Below are positions 8,382 through 17,204 of a DNA stretch of 64,000 nt, one piece after another. A program made the translations under genes and the position numbers. The number at the start of each line of letters is the position of its first letter. Position 1 is the stretch's first letter. A model generated the notes under the pieces. That model saw only the letters and a program-made list of their open reading frames with translations. It did no database searches and was not told where the DNA came from. The DNA comes from Streptomyces sp. SID12501 (lineage in GTDB: Bacteria; Actinomycetota; Actinomycetes; Streptomycetales; Streptomycetaceae). The stretch covers positions 1 through 64,000 of the forward strand of contig NZ_JAAGLU010000026.1 in NCBI RefSeq assembly GCF_010550245.1, given 5' to 3'.

Positions 8382-10199
8382 ATGCGGAGAAGGCAGACTA
8401 GACGAAGGCCGGCGAAGGCGCTGGGGAGTCTCGTCGCGGCAGGCGCGCTGCTGGCGGTGCCCATGGCCAGCGCGCAGGCCTACAACCCGACCGGCGGGAT
8501 CCTCTACCAGCTCGGCAACGAGCCCTGTCTGAAGGGCCGGGGCAACTGCGCGGTCTACCCGAAGTCGGCGGAGCTGCCCGGCGGGCGGCTGGTCGCGTCG
8601 TTCGAGAAGTCCACCGTCGTGGCGAACTCGGGAAGCGCCGACGGGCAGACCCTCCCGGTCTACAAGAGCGACGACGCCGGAACGAGCTGGCAGCCGCTGT
8701 CGGAGGTCAAGGCTCCGGCGTACCTCTCCACGGACCCCAAGTACGCCCGGTACACGAGCAACTGGACCAACCCGTACCTCTACGTCCTTCCGCAGAAGGT
8801 CGGTTCGCTCAGCAAGGGCACCCTGCTGCTGGCCAGTGTCGTGTCGGGGGACGACTACTACTACAAAGAGCACAAGGCGGCCGACCCCAACTGGACGCCG
8901 AACAACGACGGTGACCGCAAGGACCTGGCGATCGCCCTGTACTCGAGCGTCGACGACGGCAAGAGCTGGAAGGTCGTCAACGTCATCGCGACCGCGGGCT
9001 GGCAGGGCGGGAGCGCGGGCGCGGTGGGCCAGAACATCGCCGCGGCGAACACGAACCGGCAGGTGGACCCCCTCTGGGAGCCGTACCTGATGGTCTACGA
9101 CGGCAAGCTGGTCTGCTTCTACTCCGACGAGAACGACTACACCGGCTTCGACCCCGCCACCGGTGTCCCGGTCCTCGACCCCGCCAACGACACGGCGACC
9201 GACTCGCACGGCCAGATCCTCGCCCACCGGACCTGGGACGGCAGTGGCGCCACGTGGAGCGCCCCGGTCGTCGACGTCGCCGGGGCCGGCCAGGACGTGG
9301 GCGGCGGCAAGACGGAGATCGGCGGCGGACGGCCGGGCATGACCAACGTCGTCCCCACGACGGACGGCAGGTGGCTGCTCACGTTCGAGTACTGGGGCGG
9401 CGGGGCCAACACCCGGTATGTGATCGCCGACAGCCCGCTGCAGTTCTTCCGGGGGAGCCGGACCGGCATGTCCGTGGGCGCGTTGCCGGTCGTCGCCGGT
9501 TCCCGGCCTCTCTCGGGCGGCGGCAGCCCGGTCCTCATCCGGATCCCCGACGGACGTCTGGTGTACAACGCCTCGAACAGCGGCAACGTCTGGGTCAACG
9601 AGAGCGGGCGCAGCGACGGGGTGTGGACGGAGTACCAGACGACCTCCCCGGCCGGCTACAGCCGCAACCTCCAGTACGTCGACAGCACCGGACGCGTCGC
9701 GATCCTCAACAACCAGGGCACCTCCACGATCGCCTTCGCGGAGGTCGACCTCGGCAACACTTCCGGCACCTACTACCAGCTGCGGAACCGGAAGACCGGG
9801 CAGGTGATCGGCACCGGCAACAAGACCAACGACGCCAACCTCGGCAACGGGGACACGCCCGACGTGACCCTTGAGGACGCCGGAGCGGCGGCGAACCCCG
9901 ACACCCAGTACTGGCACGTGGTGACCGAGCCGAACGGCGGCACGACGCTGCTGAACAGGTCCGGCGGCCGTGCGGCGTCCATCTGGACCGGCAACGCGAC
10001 GGTCGGCCAGCGCATCGGCCAATGGGTCGACAACAGCGCCACCGGTAGCTGGAACCTGGTCAAGACGGCCGACGGCTTCTACAAGCTCCAGTCGGTCAAG
10101 AACACCAGCGTGTACCTGACGGGTGCGACGGCCGGAGCGCCTCTGACCTTGCAGAACGCGGCTACGGACGGCTCGCAGGACTGGAACCTGGTCAAGTGA
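8382..10199 (+). CDS. Secreted sialidase/exo-arabinanase-like beta-propeller hydrolase with ricin-type lectin domain
   Basis: 605 residues. A signal peptide with Arg-rich n-region and cleavage near ASAQA-YN (residue ~33) shows export. Residues ~35-450 resemble the BNR/Asp-box six-bladed propellers of GH33/GH93 enzymes (SDDAGTSWQPLS, SVDDGKSWKVV, and an LGNEPCLKGRGNCAVYPK opening). Residues ~465-605 form a ricin-B-like trefoil with repeated QxW-like turns (TQYWHVV, TGSWNLV, QDWNLVK), a carbohydrate-binding module. The exact bond cleaved cannot be decided: GH93 arabinanase-like and sialidase-like readings both fit. The divergent LacI regulator supports a role in polysaccharide use. Confidence 0.75.
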   Translation: MRRRQTRRRPAKALGSLVAAGALLAVPMASAQAYNPTGGILYQLGNEPCLKGRGNCAVYPKSAELPGGRLVASFEKSTVVANSGSADGQTLPVYKSDDAGTSWQPLSEVKAPAYLSTDPKYARYTSNWTNPYLYVLPQKVGSLSKGTLLLASVVSGDDYYYKEHKAADPNWTPNNDGDRKDLAIALYSSVDDGKSWKVVNVIATAGWQGGSAGAVGQNIAAANTNRQVDPLWEPYLMVYDGKLVCFYSDENDYTGFDPATGVPVLDPANDTATDSHGQILAHRTWDGSGATWSAPVVDVAGAGQDVGGGKTEIGGGRPGMTNVVPTTDGRWLLTFEYWGGGANTRYVIADSPLQFFRGSRTGMSVGALPVVAGSRPLSGGGSPVLIRIPDGRLVYNASNSGNVWVNESGRSDGVWTEYQTTSPAGYSRNLQYVDSTGRVAILNNQGTSTIAFAEVDLGNTSGTYYQLRNRKTGQVIGTGNKTNDANLGNGDTPDVTLEDAGAAANPDTQYWHVVTEPNGGTTLLNRSGGRAASIWTGNATVGQRIGQWVDNSATGSWNLVKTADGFYKLQSVKNTSVYLTGATAGAPLTLQNAATDGSQDWNLVK

Positions 10200-10254
10200 G
10201 GTGAAGTGAGACGGGGCGGGGCAGGGGGTTTTAGTGGTGGGGGGCTGTAGCTGT

Positions 10255-11046
10255 CTAACAGCCCGGCACCTGCCCCCGCCCTGTCTCCAACGCCACCAAC
10301 GCCTCGATCGCCCCCTTGAGCGACGTGACCGGAATCAGCCGCAACCCCTTCGGAAGCTCCGACTCCGCATCCGAGCACTCCGCCCTGGGCACCAGGAAGA
10401 CGGTCGCCCCGTCCCGCCGCGCGGCCTGCGTCTTCAACGCGACGCCTCCCACCGCACCGACCGTCCCGTCCGCATCGATCGTCCCCGTACCGGCGATGGT
10501 GCGACCGCCGGTCAGGTCACCGCCCTTGCCGTCACCGTCGAGCTTGTCGACGACACCGAGGGAGAACAGGAGCCCGGCGCTGGGACCACCGACGTCGGAC
10601 AGCTTCAGGCTCACCTTGATCTTGCCGGAGTCCTCGTCCAGGTACTTCAGGGCCGCCTCGGCCGCCGCGTCCTGCGACTCCTTCATCTCGGCCTCGTTGT
10701 GCTCCTGGATCTCCTTGGTGCTGTTGCCGCTCGGATAGACCGAGTCGCGCGGCATCACGGCCTGGTCGGTACGGAACCAGCCGTCGAGTACGTCGCCGAG
10801 GCTCACGTGGGTGTCCGGGCCGGTCGCCTCGATCGTCGTCATCCGCAGCTCACCGCGCGTGTCGCGGGCCGTCGCGCCGGTGATCGTGATGACCGCGTCG
10901 CCGTCGTTGTCGCCGAGCACGTTCGCCGTCATACCGGGCTGCGCGACGGCGAACGGCAGCGGCGCGAACGCGGCCGTGGCGAGCAGGGCCACGACGGGCA
11001 GGGCACAGACGGCGACGGCCCGGGGGCGCGTGAGGCGAGAGAGCAC
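10255..11046 (-). CDS. S16 (Lon-like) serine protease domain protein, secreted or anchored
   Basis: 263 residues with an N-terminal hydrophobic signal/anchor (~10-34). The C-terminal ~110 residues are a Lon-type proteolytic domain: the catalytic Ser lies in VGGPSAGLLFSL and the catalytic Lys in VGGVALKTQAA. There is no ATPase module, so this is the stand-alone extracytoplasmic type related to YlbL proteins; a middle region may correspond to a degenerate PDZ-like part. It likely cuts envelope or secreted proteins; the substrate is unknown. Confidence 0.8.
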   Translation of the reverse strand: MLSRLTRPRAVAVCALPVVALLATAAFAPLPFAVAQPGMTANVLGDNDGDAVITITGATARDTRGELRMTTIEATGPDTHVSLGDVLDGWFRTDQAVMPRDSVYPSGNSTKEIQEHNEAEMKESQDAAAEAALKYLDEDSGKIKVSLKLSDVGGPSAGLLFSLGVVDKLDGDGKGGDLTGGRTIAGTGTIDADGTVGAVGGVALKTQAARRDGATVFLVPRAECSDAESELPKGLRLIPVTSLKGAIEALVALETGRGQVPGC

Positions 11047-11168
11047 GAGGTCAATCTAACGTGGGGTCCGCTTCCGGCCCGGGGCCAGGTGCCCCTCCTC
11101 GACAGACCTCGACAGACCTCGACAGTCCTCCGTAGGGGGCTGCAGGCGGCCTGCCGATGACCGGCGGT

Positions 11169-11810
11169 TCAGCGCAGCGCCTCGGACACTTCCCTGGCCG
11201 CGTCCATGACCCGCGGCCCGACCCGCTCGGGCACCGCGTCGGCGAGCATCACGACCCCGACGCTCCCCTCGACGCCCGTCACGCCGATCAGCGGAGCCGC
11301 GGCCCCGCTCGCGCCGGCCTCCAGCTCCCCGTGCGTGAGGGTGTATCCGGGGTCGGTGGGGGGCTGCTGCCGGGCGGAGAGGATGGCCTTGCCGGCCGCT
11401 CCGCGCTCCAGGGGGTGACGGAAACCGGTCCGGTACGCCACGTGGTAGTCGGTCCAGGTCGGCTCGACGACGGCCACGGCGAGCGCCTCCGTCCCGTCGA
11501 CCAGGGTCAGATGGGCGGTGGCGCCTATGTCCTCGGCCAGCGACCTGAGCGCGGGCAGCGCGGCCTCCCGTACGAGAGGGTGCACCTGACGCCCCAGCCG
11601 CAACACTCCCAGCCCCACCCTCGCCCGGCCGCCCAGATCGCGGCGTACGAGCGCGTGCTGTTCCAGGGTGGCCAGCAGGCGGTACACGACGGTCCGGTTC
11701 ACGCCGAGCCTGGTCGACAGTTCGGTGACGGTCAGACCGTGGTCGGTGTCGGCGAGCAGTTTGAGGACGCGCAGTCCCCGGTCGAGCGTCTGGGAGGTCT
11801 CCGCGGTCAC
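11169..11810 (-). CDS. IclR-family transcriptional regulator
   Basis: 213 residues. N-terminal winged helix: SQTLDRGLRVLKLLAD, then TVTELSTRLGVNRTVVYRLLATLEQ split over residues ~25-50. The C-terminal effector domain has GRQVHPLVREAALPALRSLAE and the conserved HPLERGAAGKAIL segment. The start is placed at the GTG 11810 because AAGGAG lies at good distance; a GTG at 11819 would overlap that site. No metabolic partner is adjacent, so the regulon is unknown. Confidence 0.88.
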   Translation of the reverse strand: MTAETSQTLDRGLRVLKLLADTDHGLTVTELSTRLGVNRTVVYRLLATLEQHALVRRDLGGRARVGLGVLRLGRQVHPLVREAALPALRSLAEDIGATAHLTLVDGTEALAVAVVEPTWTDYHVAYRTGFRHPLERGAAGKAILSARQQPPTDPGYTLTHGELEAGASGAAAPLIGVTGVEGSVGVVMLADAVPERVGPRVMDAAREVSEALR

Positions 11811-12137
11811 GACGCCCACTCCTTCACGTGGTGAGGTCGGCAGCTCCCTGGCGGCAGGTGCGTCGCCGGTCCCGTGGCGACGCGTGTCAGAGGCGGCCGA
11901 TCGGCGGCCGCCGGGGCTCTCCCGGACACTGTCGCTTCACGACTGCGCTCCGCGGCGGCGCTGCCACGGGGCGTGTACGTTGCGGGGACAGTAGCGAAGG
12001 CGGTTCGCTCAGCGAAAGACTCCGTCCAGAATCCGGTCACTCCGCGGTACGGACTACTGCGCTTCCTCCCGATATGCACGGCGTGTACACGACCGCACAC
12101 GCCCCCTCACCGGACGCGCCGGGCAGCGGTGGGGCGA
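11811..12137. other. Gene-free stretch ahead of the IclR gene
   Basis: This 327-base gap separates the IclR start from the end of the helicase gene. I see no convincing gene. It contains the IclR promoter region, including CGGTTCGCTCAGCGAAAGAC near 12000-12020, with TTCGCT/AGCGAA inverted halves that could be an IclR autoregulatory site. Confidence 0.35.
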
Positions 12138-13943
12138 TCAGCGCATCCGGGTGGCCCACTCCTGCACTTTGGCGATGCGCTGTCGCAACTGTCCCGCGGT
12201 CGCCTCGGCGCTCGGAGGCCCGCCACAGGCGCGCCGCAGTTCGGTGTGGATCACGCCGTGCGGTTTGCCGGTCTGATGGACGTACGCGCCGACCATGGTG
12301 TTGAGCTGCTTCCGCAGCTCCAGCATCTCCTTGTGGGAGACCACGGGCCGCCGCTCGGCGGGCAGTTCGAGGAGGTCCGCCTCGCCGTCGGGCTTCTTAC
12401 GGCTGTGCGCGATCTGCCGGGCCTGCCGCTTCTGCAGCAGCATCTGCACCTGGTCGGGCTCCAGCAGCCCCGGAATCCCGAGGTAGTCCTGCTCCTCCTC
12501 GCTCCCCGGGTGCGCCTGCATGCCGAACTCGGCGCCGTCGTACAGCACCCGGTCGAAGACGGCGTCGGACTCCAGCGCCTCGAAGGAGAACTGCTCCTGC
12601 TCGCCGGTGTCCTCGTCCTCCTCCTTGTTCGCCTCGTCCATCTCCTTCTCGGACTCGGCGTACGGGTCCTCCTCGCCCTCCTTCTTGGGCTTGTCGAGGG
12701 CGTGGTCGCGCTCGACCTCCATCTCGTTGGCGAAGGTGAGGAGGTCGGGGACGGTCGGCAGGAACACGGAGGCGGTCTCACCGCGCCGCCGGGAGCGCAC
12801 GAAGCGTCCGACGGCCTGGGCGAAGAAGAGGGGCGTGGAGATGGTCGTCGCGTACACCCCGACGGCGAGCCGGGGCACGTCGACGCCCTCGGACACCATG
12901 CGGACGGCGACCATCCAGCGGGAGTCGTTGTGCGCGAACTCGTCGATGCGGTTGGAGGCGCCGGTGTCGTCGGAGAGGACGACGGTCGCCTTGGTCCCCG
13001 TGATGTCGCGGATCAGCTTGGCGTAGGCGCGGGCGGATTCCTGGTCGGTGGCGATGACGAGCGCCCCGGCGTCCGGAATGCCCTTCCGTACCTCGGTCAG
13101 CCGCCGGTCGGCGGCGCGCAGCACGCTGGGCATCCACTCGCCGCGCGGGTCCAGGGCCGTACGCCAGGCCTGCGAGATGGCGTCCTTGGTCATCGGCTCG
13201 CCGAGCCGGGCGGCGATTTCGTCCCCCGCCTTGGTCCGCCACCGCATCTGCCCGCTGTAGGAGAGGAAGATGACCGGCCGCACGACATGGTCGGCCAGCG
13301 CGTTCCCGTACCCGTAGGTGTAGTCGGCGGAGGACCGCCGAATCCCGTCGTTCCCCTCTTCGTACGCGACGAAGGGAATGGGGTTGGTGTCGGAGCGGAA
13401 GGGCGTACCGGTGAGGGCGAGCCGCCGGGTGGCGGGCTCGAAGGCCTCAAGACAGGCCTCACCCCAGGACTTGGAGTCCCCGGCGTGGTGGATCTCGTCG
13501 AGAATGACAAGCGTCTTGCGCTGCTCGACCCGGTTCCGGTGGAGCATGGGCCGCACACCGATCCCGGCGTACGTCACGGCGACGCCGTGGTACTCCTTGC
13601 TGAGCGGCCCGGCGCTGTACTCGGGGTCGAGCTTGATCCCTATCCGCGCCGCCGCCTCGGCCCACTGCTTCTTCAGATGCTCGGTGGGCGCGACCACGGT
13701 GATCTGCTGCACGACATGGTGGTGCAGCAGCCAGGAGGCGAGCGTCAGCGCGAACGTCGTCTTGCCGGCGCCGGGGGTGGCGACGGCGAGAAAGTCACGC
13801 GGCTGCTCCTTGAGATACCTCTCCATCGCCTTCTGCTGCCAGGCTCGCAGCTTGCTGGCGGTACCCCAGGGAGCGCGGCCGGGGAAGGCGGGCGAGAGGT
13901 GATGGGCGGTGCCGGGGGAAGCGCCGGCGGCGGTGGTAGTCAC
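12138..13943 (-). CDS. DEAD/DEAH-box (SF2) helicase
   Basis: 601 residues. Motif I is ATPGAGKTTFAL (~residues 54-65), motif II is the DEIH of LVILDEIHHAG, motif III LALTGTPFRSD, and motif VI AQAVGRFVRSRRRGE. These place it in the SF2 group close to restriction-type and RecQ/XPB-like ATP-dependent translocases. A highly acidic segment (EGEEDPYAESEKEMDEANK and following EEDED) sits at ~440-465, and the C-terminal 100 residues are helical. It is a conserved streptomycete gene; the biological substrate is unknown. Confidence 0.88.
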   Translation of the reverse strand: MTTTAAGASPGTAHHLSPAFPGRAPWGTASKLRAWQQKAMERYLKEQPRDFLAVATPGAGKTTFALTLASWLLHHHVVQQITVVAPTEHLKKQWAEAAARIGIKLDPEYSAGPLSKEYHGVAVTYAGIGVRPMLHRNRVEQRKTLVILDEIHHAGDSKSWGEACLEAFEPATRRLALTGTPFRSDTNPIPFVAYEEGNDGIRRSSADYTYGYGNALADHVVRPVIFLSYSGQMRWRTKAGDEIAARLGEPMTKDAISQAWRTALDPRGEWMPSVLRAADRRLTEVRKGIPDAGALVIATDQESARAYAKLIRDITGTKATVVLSDDTGASNRIDEFAHNDSRWMVAVRMVSEGVDVPRLAVGVYATTISTPLFFAQAVGRFVRSRRRGETASVFLPTVPDLLTFANEMEVERDHALDKPKKEGEEDPYAESEKEMDEANKEEDEDTGEQEQFSFEALESDAVFDRVLYDGAEFGMQAHPGSEEEQDYLGIPGLLEPDQVQMLLQKRQARQIAHSRKKPDGEADLLELPAERRPVVSHKEMLELRKQLNTMVGAYVHQTGKPHGVIHTELRRACGGPPSAEATAGQLRQRIAKVQEWATRMR

Positions 13944-14091
13944 GGTCTCCGGGGTGGTGGGTCGGGCGGCTCTGCGACGGCCGTAACCCCAGCGACGGCT
14001 GAGGCTACGTATGACAACCGGGCCACCCTACCGGCGGCCCGGGTCTGTCAACGTGCGTACGACGCGGGGCGACCCGGGGATGGGACTCAGC

Positions 14092-14481
14092 TCACATCGA
14101 CGGCTCGGCCAGGTTTCGGAGCACCTCGGAGATGACCTTGACCTCATCCACGCTGCCGGAGGCCACCGCGATCACCAGACGTTCGGCGGCATCGATGTCC
14201 GGCCGCAGCTGTACGTCGTTCAGCGCCAGGAAGACGACGCAGGAGGTCCACGCCGTGCGCTTGTTGCCGTCGAGGAAGGGGTGGTTGACAGCGAGCGACT
14301 GCAGGAGGGCCGCCGCCTTGTCGAACAGGTCGGTGTACGCCTCCTGCCCGAACATCGAAGCTGAAGGCCGATGCACGGCCGACTCCAGCAAACCGGCGTC
14401 GCGGACGACAACTTGCTGATCATCGACAGCGAGTCCGGCGATGTCCAGAACATCCTCGGCCGACAGATAGACGTACGTCAC
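14092..14481 (-). CDS. doc: Fic/Doc-type toxin
   Basis: 129 residues with the Fic-fold signature HPFLDGNKRTAW near residue 67 (HxFx(D/N)GNKR). This matches the Doc subgroup, which phosphorylates elongation factor Tu rather than AMPylating it. The GTG start overlaps the stop codon of the upstream antitoxin (GTGA), so the two are translationally coupled. Length and motif are those of an intact toxin. Target identity is inferred from the family. Confidence 0.88.
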   Translation of the reverse strand: MTYVYLSAEDVLDIAGLAVDDQQVVVRDAGLLESAVHRPSASMFGQEAYTDLFDKAAALLQSLAVNHPFLDGNKRTAWTSCVVFLALNDVQLRPDIDAAERLVIAVASGSVDEVKVISEVLRNLAEPSM

Positions 14482-14678
14482 TTGAGGCGCTCCAGCAGTT
14501 CGGCCCACTTGGCGGTCTGCTCCTTGGCGGCCTTACGGACCAGCGCCTCGTGAGCCGTCCTGGAGAGGTAGTCGTCCACAGCCTTCAGCAATATGGCGTG
14601 CATACTCGTGCCCTCTTCCTCGGCACGCAGCTTCAGAGCTTCCGTCTGGTCGTCGCGAAGACGCAGGTTCATAGCCAT
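14478..14678 (-). CDS. Antitoxin of the Doc module (ribbon-helix-helix-like)
   Basis: 66 residues. The N-terminal strand MNLRLRDDQTEALKLRAEEEG resembles the beta strand and first helix of Arc/CopG-type ribbon-helix-helix proteins; the C-terminal half (KAAKEQTAKWAELLERLK) is a charged helix likely to wrap the toxin. The classical Doc partner, Phd, has a different fold, so this pairing is unusual or my fold call is wrong. An ATG at 14672 is an alternative start. Direct repeats upstream suggest autoregulation. Confidence 0.78.
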   Translation of the reverse strand: MAMNLRLRDDQTEALKLRAEEEGTSMHAILLKAVDDYLSRTAHEALVRKAAKEQTAKWAELLERLK

Positions 14679-14686
14679 ACCAAAAC

Positions 14687-14720
14687 GGTACCACTCGATG
14701 GGGTCAGACTAGTACCACTC
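14687..14720. promoter_or_regulatory. Direct repeats upstream of the toxin-antitoxin pair
   Basis: GGTACCACTC at 14687 and AGTACCACTC at 14711 repeat at a 24-base interval, just ahead of the antitoxin start. This is the usual place for an antitoxin/toxin-complex operator. The second copy also reaches the end of the MFS gene. Confidence 0.45.
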
Positions 14721-16206
14721 AGGAAGAAGTGACCCGCACCCGCGTGGTCACCCAGGCCCCCACCAACGCCACCCCCGCCATCGGCAGAAACACGACGGCG
14801 AAGGCGCCCGGATGGGAGCCGCCGCCCGACGCGGCGGAGGCGTGAGCCACCGCCCCTCCGCCCAGCCCAGCGAAGGCCGCACCCCCGCCGGCCAGCAACA
14901 CCACGTTGGAGAGCCCGTCGGAGATCTGCAGGGCGGCGGAGTTGGTGCCGGCCTCCTCGGGAGCGGAGAGCTGAAGCAGCAGCACGCTGGTGCTGGCGAT
15001 GACCAGCCCCATCCCGAAGCATCCGAACGCCCACACCACCGCGAGGGTCCACACCGGCACCGCGTCGATCAGCACGGCGGGCGCGGCAGCGATGGAGGCG
15101 GCGACGACGACCATCCCGACCGTCATCAGCCGCTCCCGATACGGCTCCATCCGCGCCCGCGCCTGCACGGACGACCCCAGCGCCCACGTAACGCCCCCCG
15201 CCGCGAGCGAGAACCCGGCCATCGTCGGCGACAGCCCCCGCTGCGTGACGAGCATCAACGGGATGAAGGACTCGGCAGAGATGAACGCCCCCGCGGCGAC
15301 CCCGCGCAACAGGACGACGGACGGCAGCCCGCGCGCGGCCCGATAGGTCCCCCGGGGAAGCAGCCCGAGCGCGGCGGGCACGAGGAGCGAGACGCCGAGG
15401 AGCCCGGGAAGGAGCGAGAACCAGCTCAGATCCTGGGCCGCGTACTGAAGCAGCCCCGCGCCGAACGAGATTCCGAGGGCAAGTCGAATACGCCGCCGAT
15501 CCCCCTGCTCGTCCCGCTCCCCCGCCTTCACGGGCCCACCGGCCAGCCGCCGTATCTGAGGCAACGCAAGGGCAAGCGGAAAGACAACGAGCACGGGTAT
15601 CCCGACGAACACCCACCGCCACCCGAGGTGCTCGGTTACGGCGCCGGCGGCAAGGGGCCCAACGACGGAGGGCACGACCCAACTGGCGGCGAACGCGGCC
15701 ATGATCGAGGCCCGCAACCGCTCCGGATAGGCCCGCCCGACCACGACGTACAGGGAGACGATCACCAGCCCGCCCCCCAGTCCCTGCACGGCCCGCCCGG
15801 CGATGAACAGCCACATGACCCCGGCGGTCCCGGACAACAGCAAGCCGGCGGCGAAGGCGGCGATCCCGGTGGTCAGCGGCCCCAGCGGCCCCCGCCGGTC
15901 CGACCACTGCCCGGCGAGCACCATCCCGAAGAGGCTGGTCGTGAAGTACCCGGAGAACGCGAACGCGTACAACGAGACCCCGTCCAGCTCCCGCGCCGCA
16001 ACAGGCATGGCCGTCCCCACGGCGGTCGCCTCGAAGGCGATCAGCAGCACGACGGAGACGATCCCGACACTGAGCGCCCGATAGGAACGCCCCAGGACCC
16101 CCTCACCAGGTACGGCAGCCAAAGGGGTGTCCGCGTCGGCGGTGTCAGCAGCGACGCCGGTGTCGCCCGGTTCCAGGGAGGTCATGAAGGCCAGCGTAAG
16201 GGTCAT
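14719..16206 (-). CDS. MFS transporter, drug/proton antiporter type
   Basis: 495 residues with about 14 predicted hydrophobic segments. Family marks are the loop 2-3 motif GQWSDRRGPLG, RAVQGLGGGLVIVSLYVVVGRAYPE of the DHA2-like group, and AFEATAVGTAMPVAARELDG in the first helix region. It probably exports a small hydrophobic compound; substrate unknown. Start 16206 was chosen as the first ATG; 16185 is possible. It ends against the antitoxin promoter and starts 240 bases from tRNA-Cys on the other strand. Confidence 0.85.
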   Translation of the reverse strand: MTLTLAFMTSLEPGDTGVAADTADADTPLAAVPGEGVLGRSYRALSVGIVSVVLLIAFEATAVGTAMPVAARELDGVSLYAFAFSGYFTTSLFGMVLAGQWSDRRGPLGPLTTGIAAFAAGLLLSGTAGVMWLFIAGRAVQGLGGGLVIVSLYVVVGRAYPERLRASIMAAFAASWVVPSVVGPLAAGAVTEHLGWRWVFVGIPVLVVFPLALALPQIRRLAGGPVKAGERDEQGDRRRIRLALGISFGAGLLQYAAQDLSWFSLLPGLLGVSLLVPAALGLLPRGTYRAARGLPSVVLLRGVAAGAFISAESFIPLMLVTQRGLSPTMAGFSLAAGGVTWALGSSVQARARMEPYRERLMTVGMVVVAASIAAAPAVLIDAVPVWTLAVVWAFGCFGMGLVIASTSVLLLQLSAPEEAGTNSAALQISDGLSNVVLLAGGGAAFAGLGGGAVAHASAASGGGSHPGAFAVVFLPMAGVALVGAWVTTRVRVTSS

Positions 16207-16443
16207 CCCTCGCCTTGACCCCTGTCGGAGGTAGGGGCCCGCCCGGGACCTTGGTCGTACGCCCACCGGCCGCCGACCCCGCCCTTCCCCCGCCCTGGTT
16301 CATGAACGGCGTGTGGCAGTCCCATTGCAGCGCGCCCGGTTCCCTTGATCCCCCGCGCTCCCCGCCCCTACGGTCAAGTCACGAAGTTCGGAACGGACAA
16401 GGGAACAGCCACAAAGACCGCCCCCACCCTCCGCTCCAGACCC

Positions 16444-16515
16444 GGCCGTGTGCCCGAGTGGTTCAGGGATTCGCCTGCAAAGCGAATTACGCGGGTTCGA
16501 TTCCCGCCACGGCCT
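16444..16515 (+). tRNA. tRNA-Cys (anticodon GCA)
   Basis: A full cloverleaf can be drawn: acceptor stem GGCCGTG/CACGGCC, anticodon stem TTCGC/GCGAA around loop CTGCAAA (anticodon GCA), and T-loop GGTTCGATTCC. CCA is not encoded. It is followed by a strong terminator. The accessory island begins immediately after it; I found no second copy of the tRNA 3' end at the far side. Confidence 0.95.
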
Positions 16516-16541
16516 CAAGCGCCTGACCAGGAAAAACGAAA

Positions 16542-16572
16542 GGGCGGCACCCCGGAAGGGTGCCGCCCTTTT
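16542..16572 (+). terminator. Rho-independent terminator after tRNA-Cys
   Basis: Perfect 10-base arms GGGCGGCACC and GGTGCCGCCC (16542-16551, 16559-16568) followed by TTTT. It also faces the end of the convergent hypothetical gene, so it may work both ways. Confidence 0.9.
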
Positions 16573-16595
16573 GGTCCTCCGTCTCAGTTGCCGTC

Positions 16596-17183
16596 TCAGT
16601 CGGGGCGCGGGACGGCATCATCGCCCTGCAATGACCCGCTCACAGCGTCAATCAGGTCGCTGTGCGCACGTCCGAGTGTGTACCTCTGCTGCTCCTCGCG
16701 AGCCCGCCACTCGGCCCTGGTTTCGCCGGTCGCCGTCATGATGCCGTCGGCCCACTCCTGAATCCCTTCGTGGTGCTGCTCGATCAACTGCCAGAGCTCA
16801 CGTGCCGCCTGATGCACCCGAGCGGGTCCGAGGAGAGGGAAATAGGCCCTCCGAATCTCGTTCATGCTCGTGTTATGGGCGCTCCAGACGTCGGTTGACG
16901 CCTCGATCTCCAGGTCGAACATGCGCGTGCCATCGGATGCGGCAATGGCGAACCTGTCGTACGCCTCAAGCATGAGGACCGCCGCACGTTTCCTCTCGTC
17001 CCGCAACCAGTGGTCGTGTTGAGCACGCTCCTGGGTCCGCGCCTGTTCGATCGTCGCGCGCGCCGTGGTCTCCGCCCCCATACGTGCCCCACGGACCGCA
17101 GCCAGTCCGCCCATGGCTGCGCCGCCGAGCGCCCCGAACAGTCCGACACCCGCCGTCGCCAGCGCCACAAGTCCTTCGTCCAT
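16596..17183 (-). CDS. Hypothetical protein with N-terminal membrane helix
   Basis: 195 residues, family not recognised. Residues ~5-30 are a Gly/Ala-rich hydrophobic helix (LVALATAGVGLFGALGGAA), followed by an Arg-rich helical region (RTQERAQHDHWLRDERKRA) likely to be coiled or amphipathic, and a helical C-terminal domain. Similar small anchored proteins are frequent in streptomycete accessory DNA. Its upstream side abuts the point where the neighbouring P450 gene is cut, and no clear ribosome site precedes the ATG, so its promoter may be rearranged. Confidence 0.6.
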   Translation of the reverse strand: MDEGLVALATAGVGLFGALGGAAMGGLAAVRGARMGAETTARATIEQARTQERAQHDHWLRDERKRAAVLMLEAYDRFAIAASDGTRMFDLEIEASTDVWSAHNTSMNEIRRAYFPLLGPARVHQAARELWQLIEQHHEGIQEWADGIMTATGETRAEWRAREEQQRYTLGRAHSDLIDAVSGSLQGDDAVPRPD

Positions 17184-17204
17184 AAGGGCAGGATGTCGCG
17201 GCCG

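Noticed and set aside
11874..14135. 753-codon plus-strand open frame opposite the helicase
   Set aside because: Shadow of the SF2 helicase; no domain visible.
16300..16518. 72-residue minus-strand frame over tRNA-Cys
   Set aside because: Antisense to a tRNA gene; such frames are well-known artefacts.
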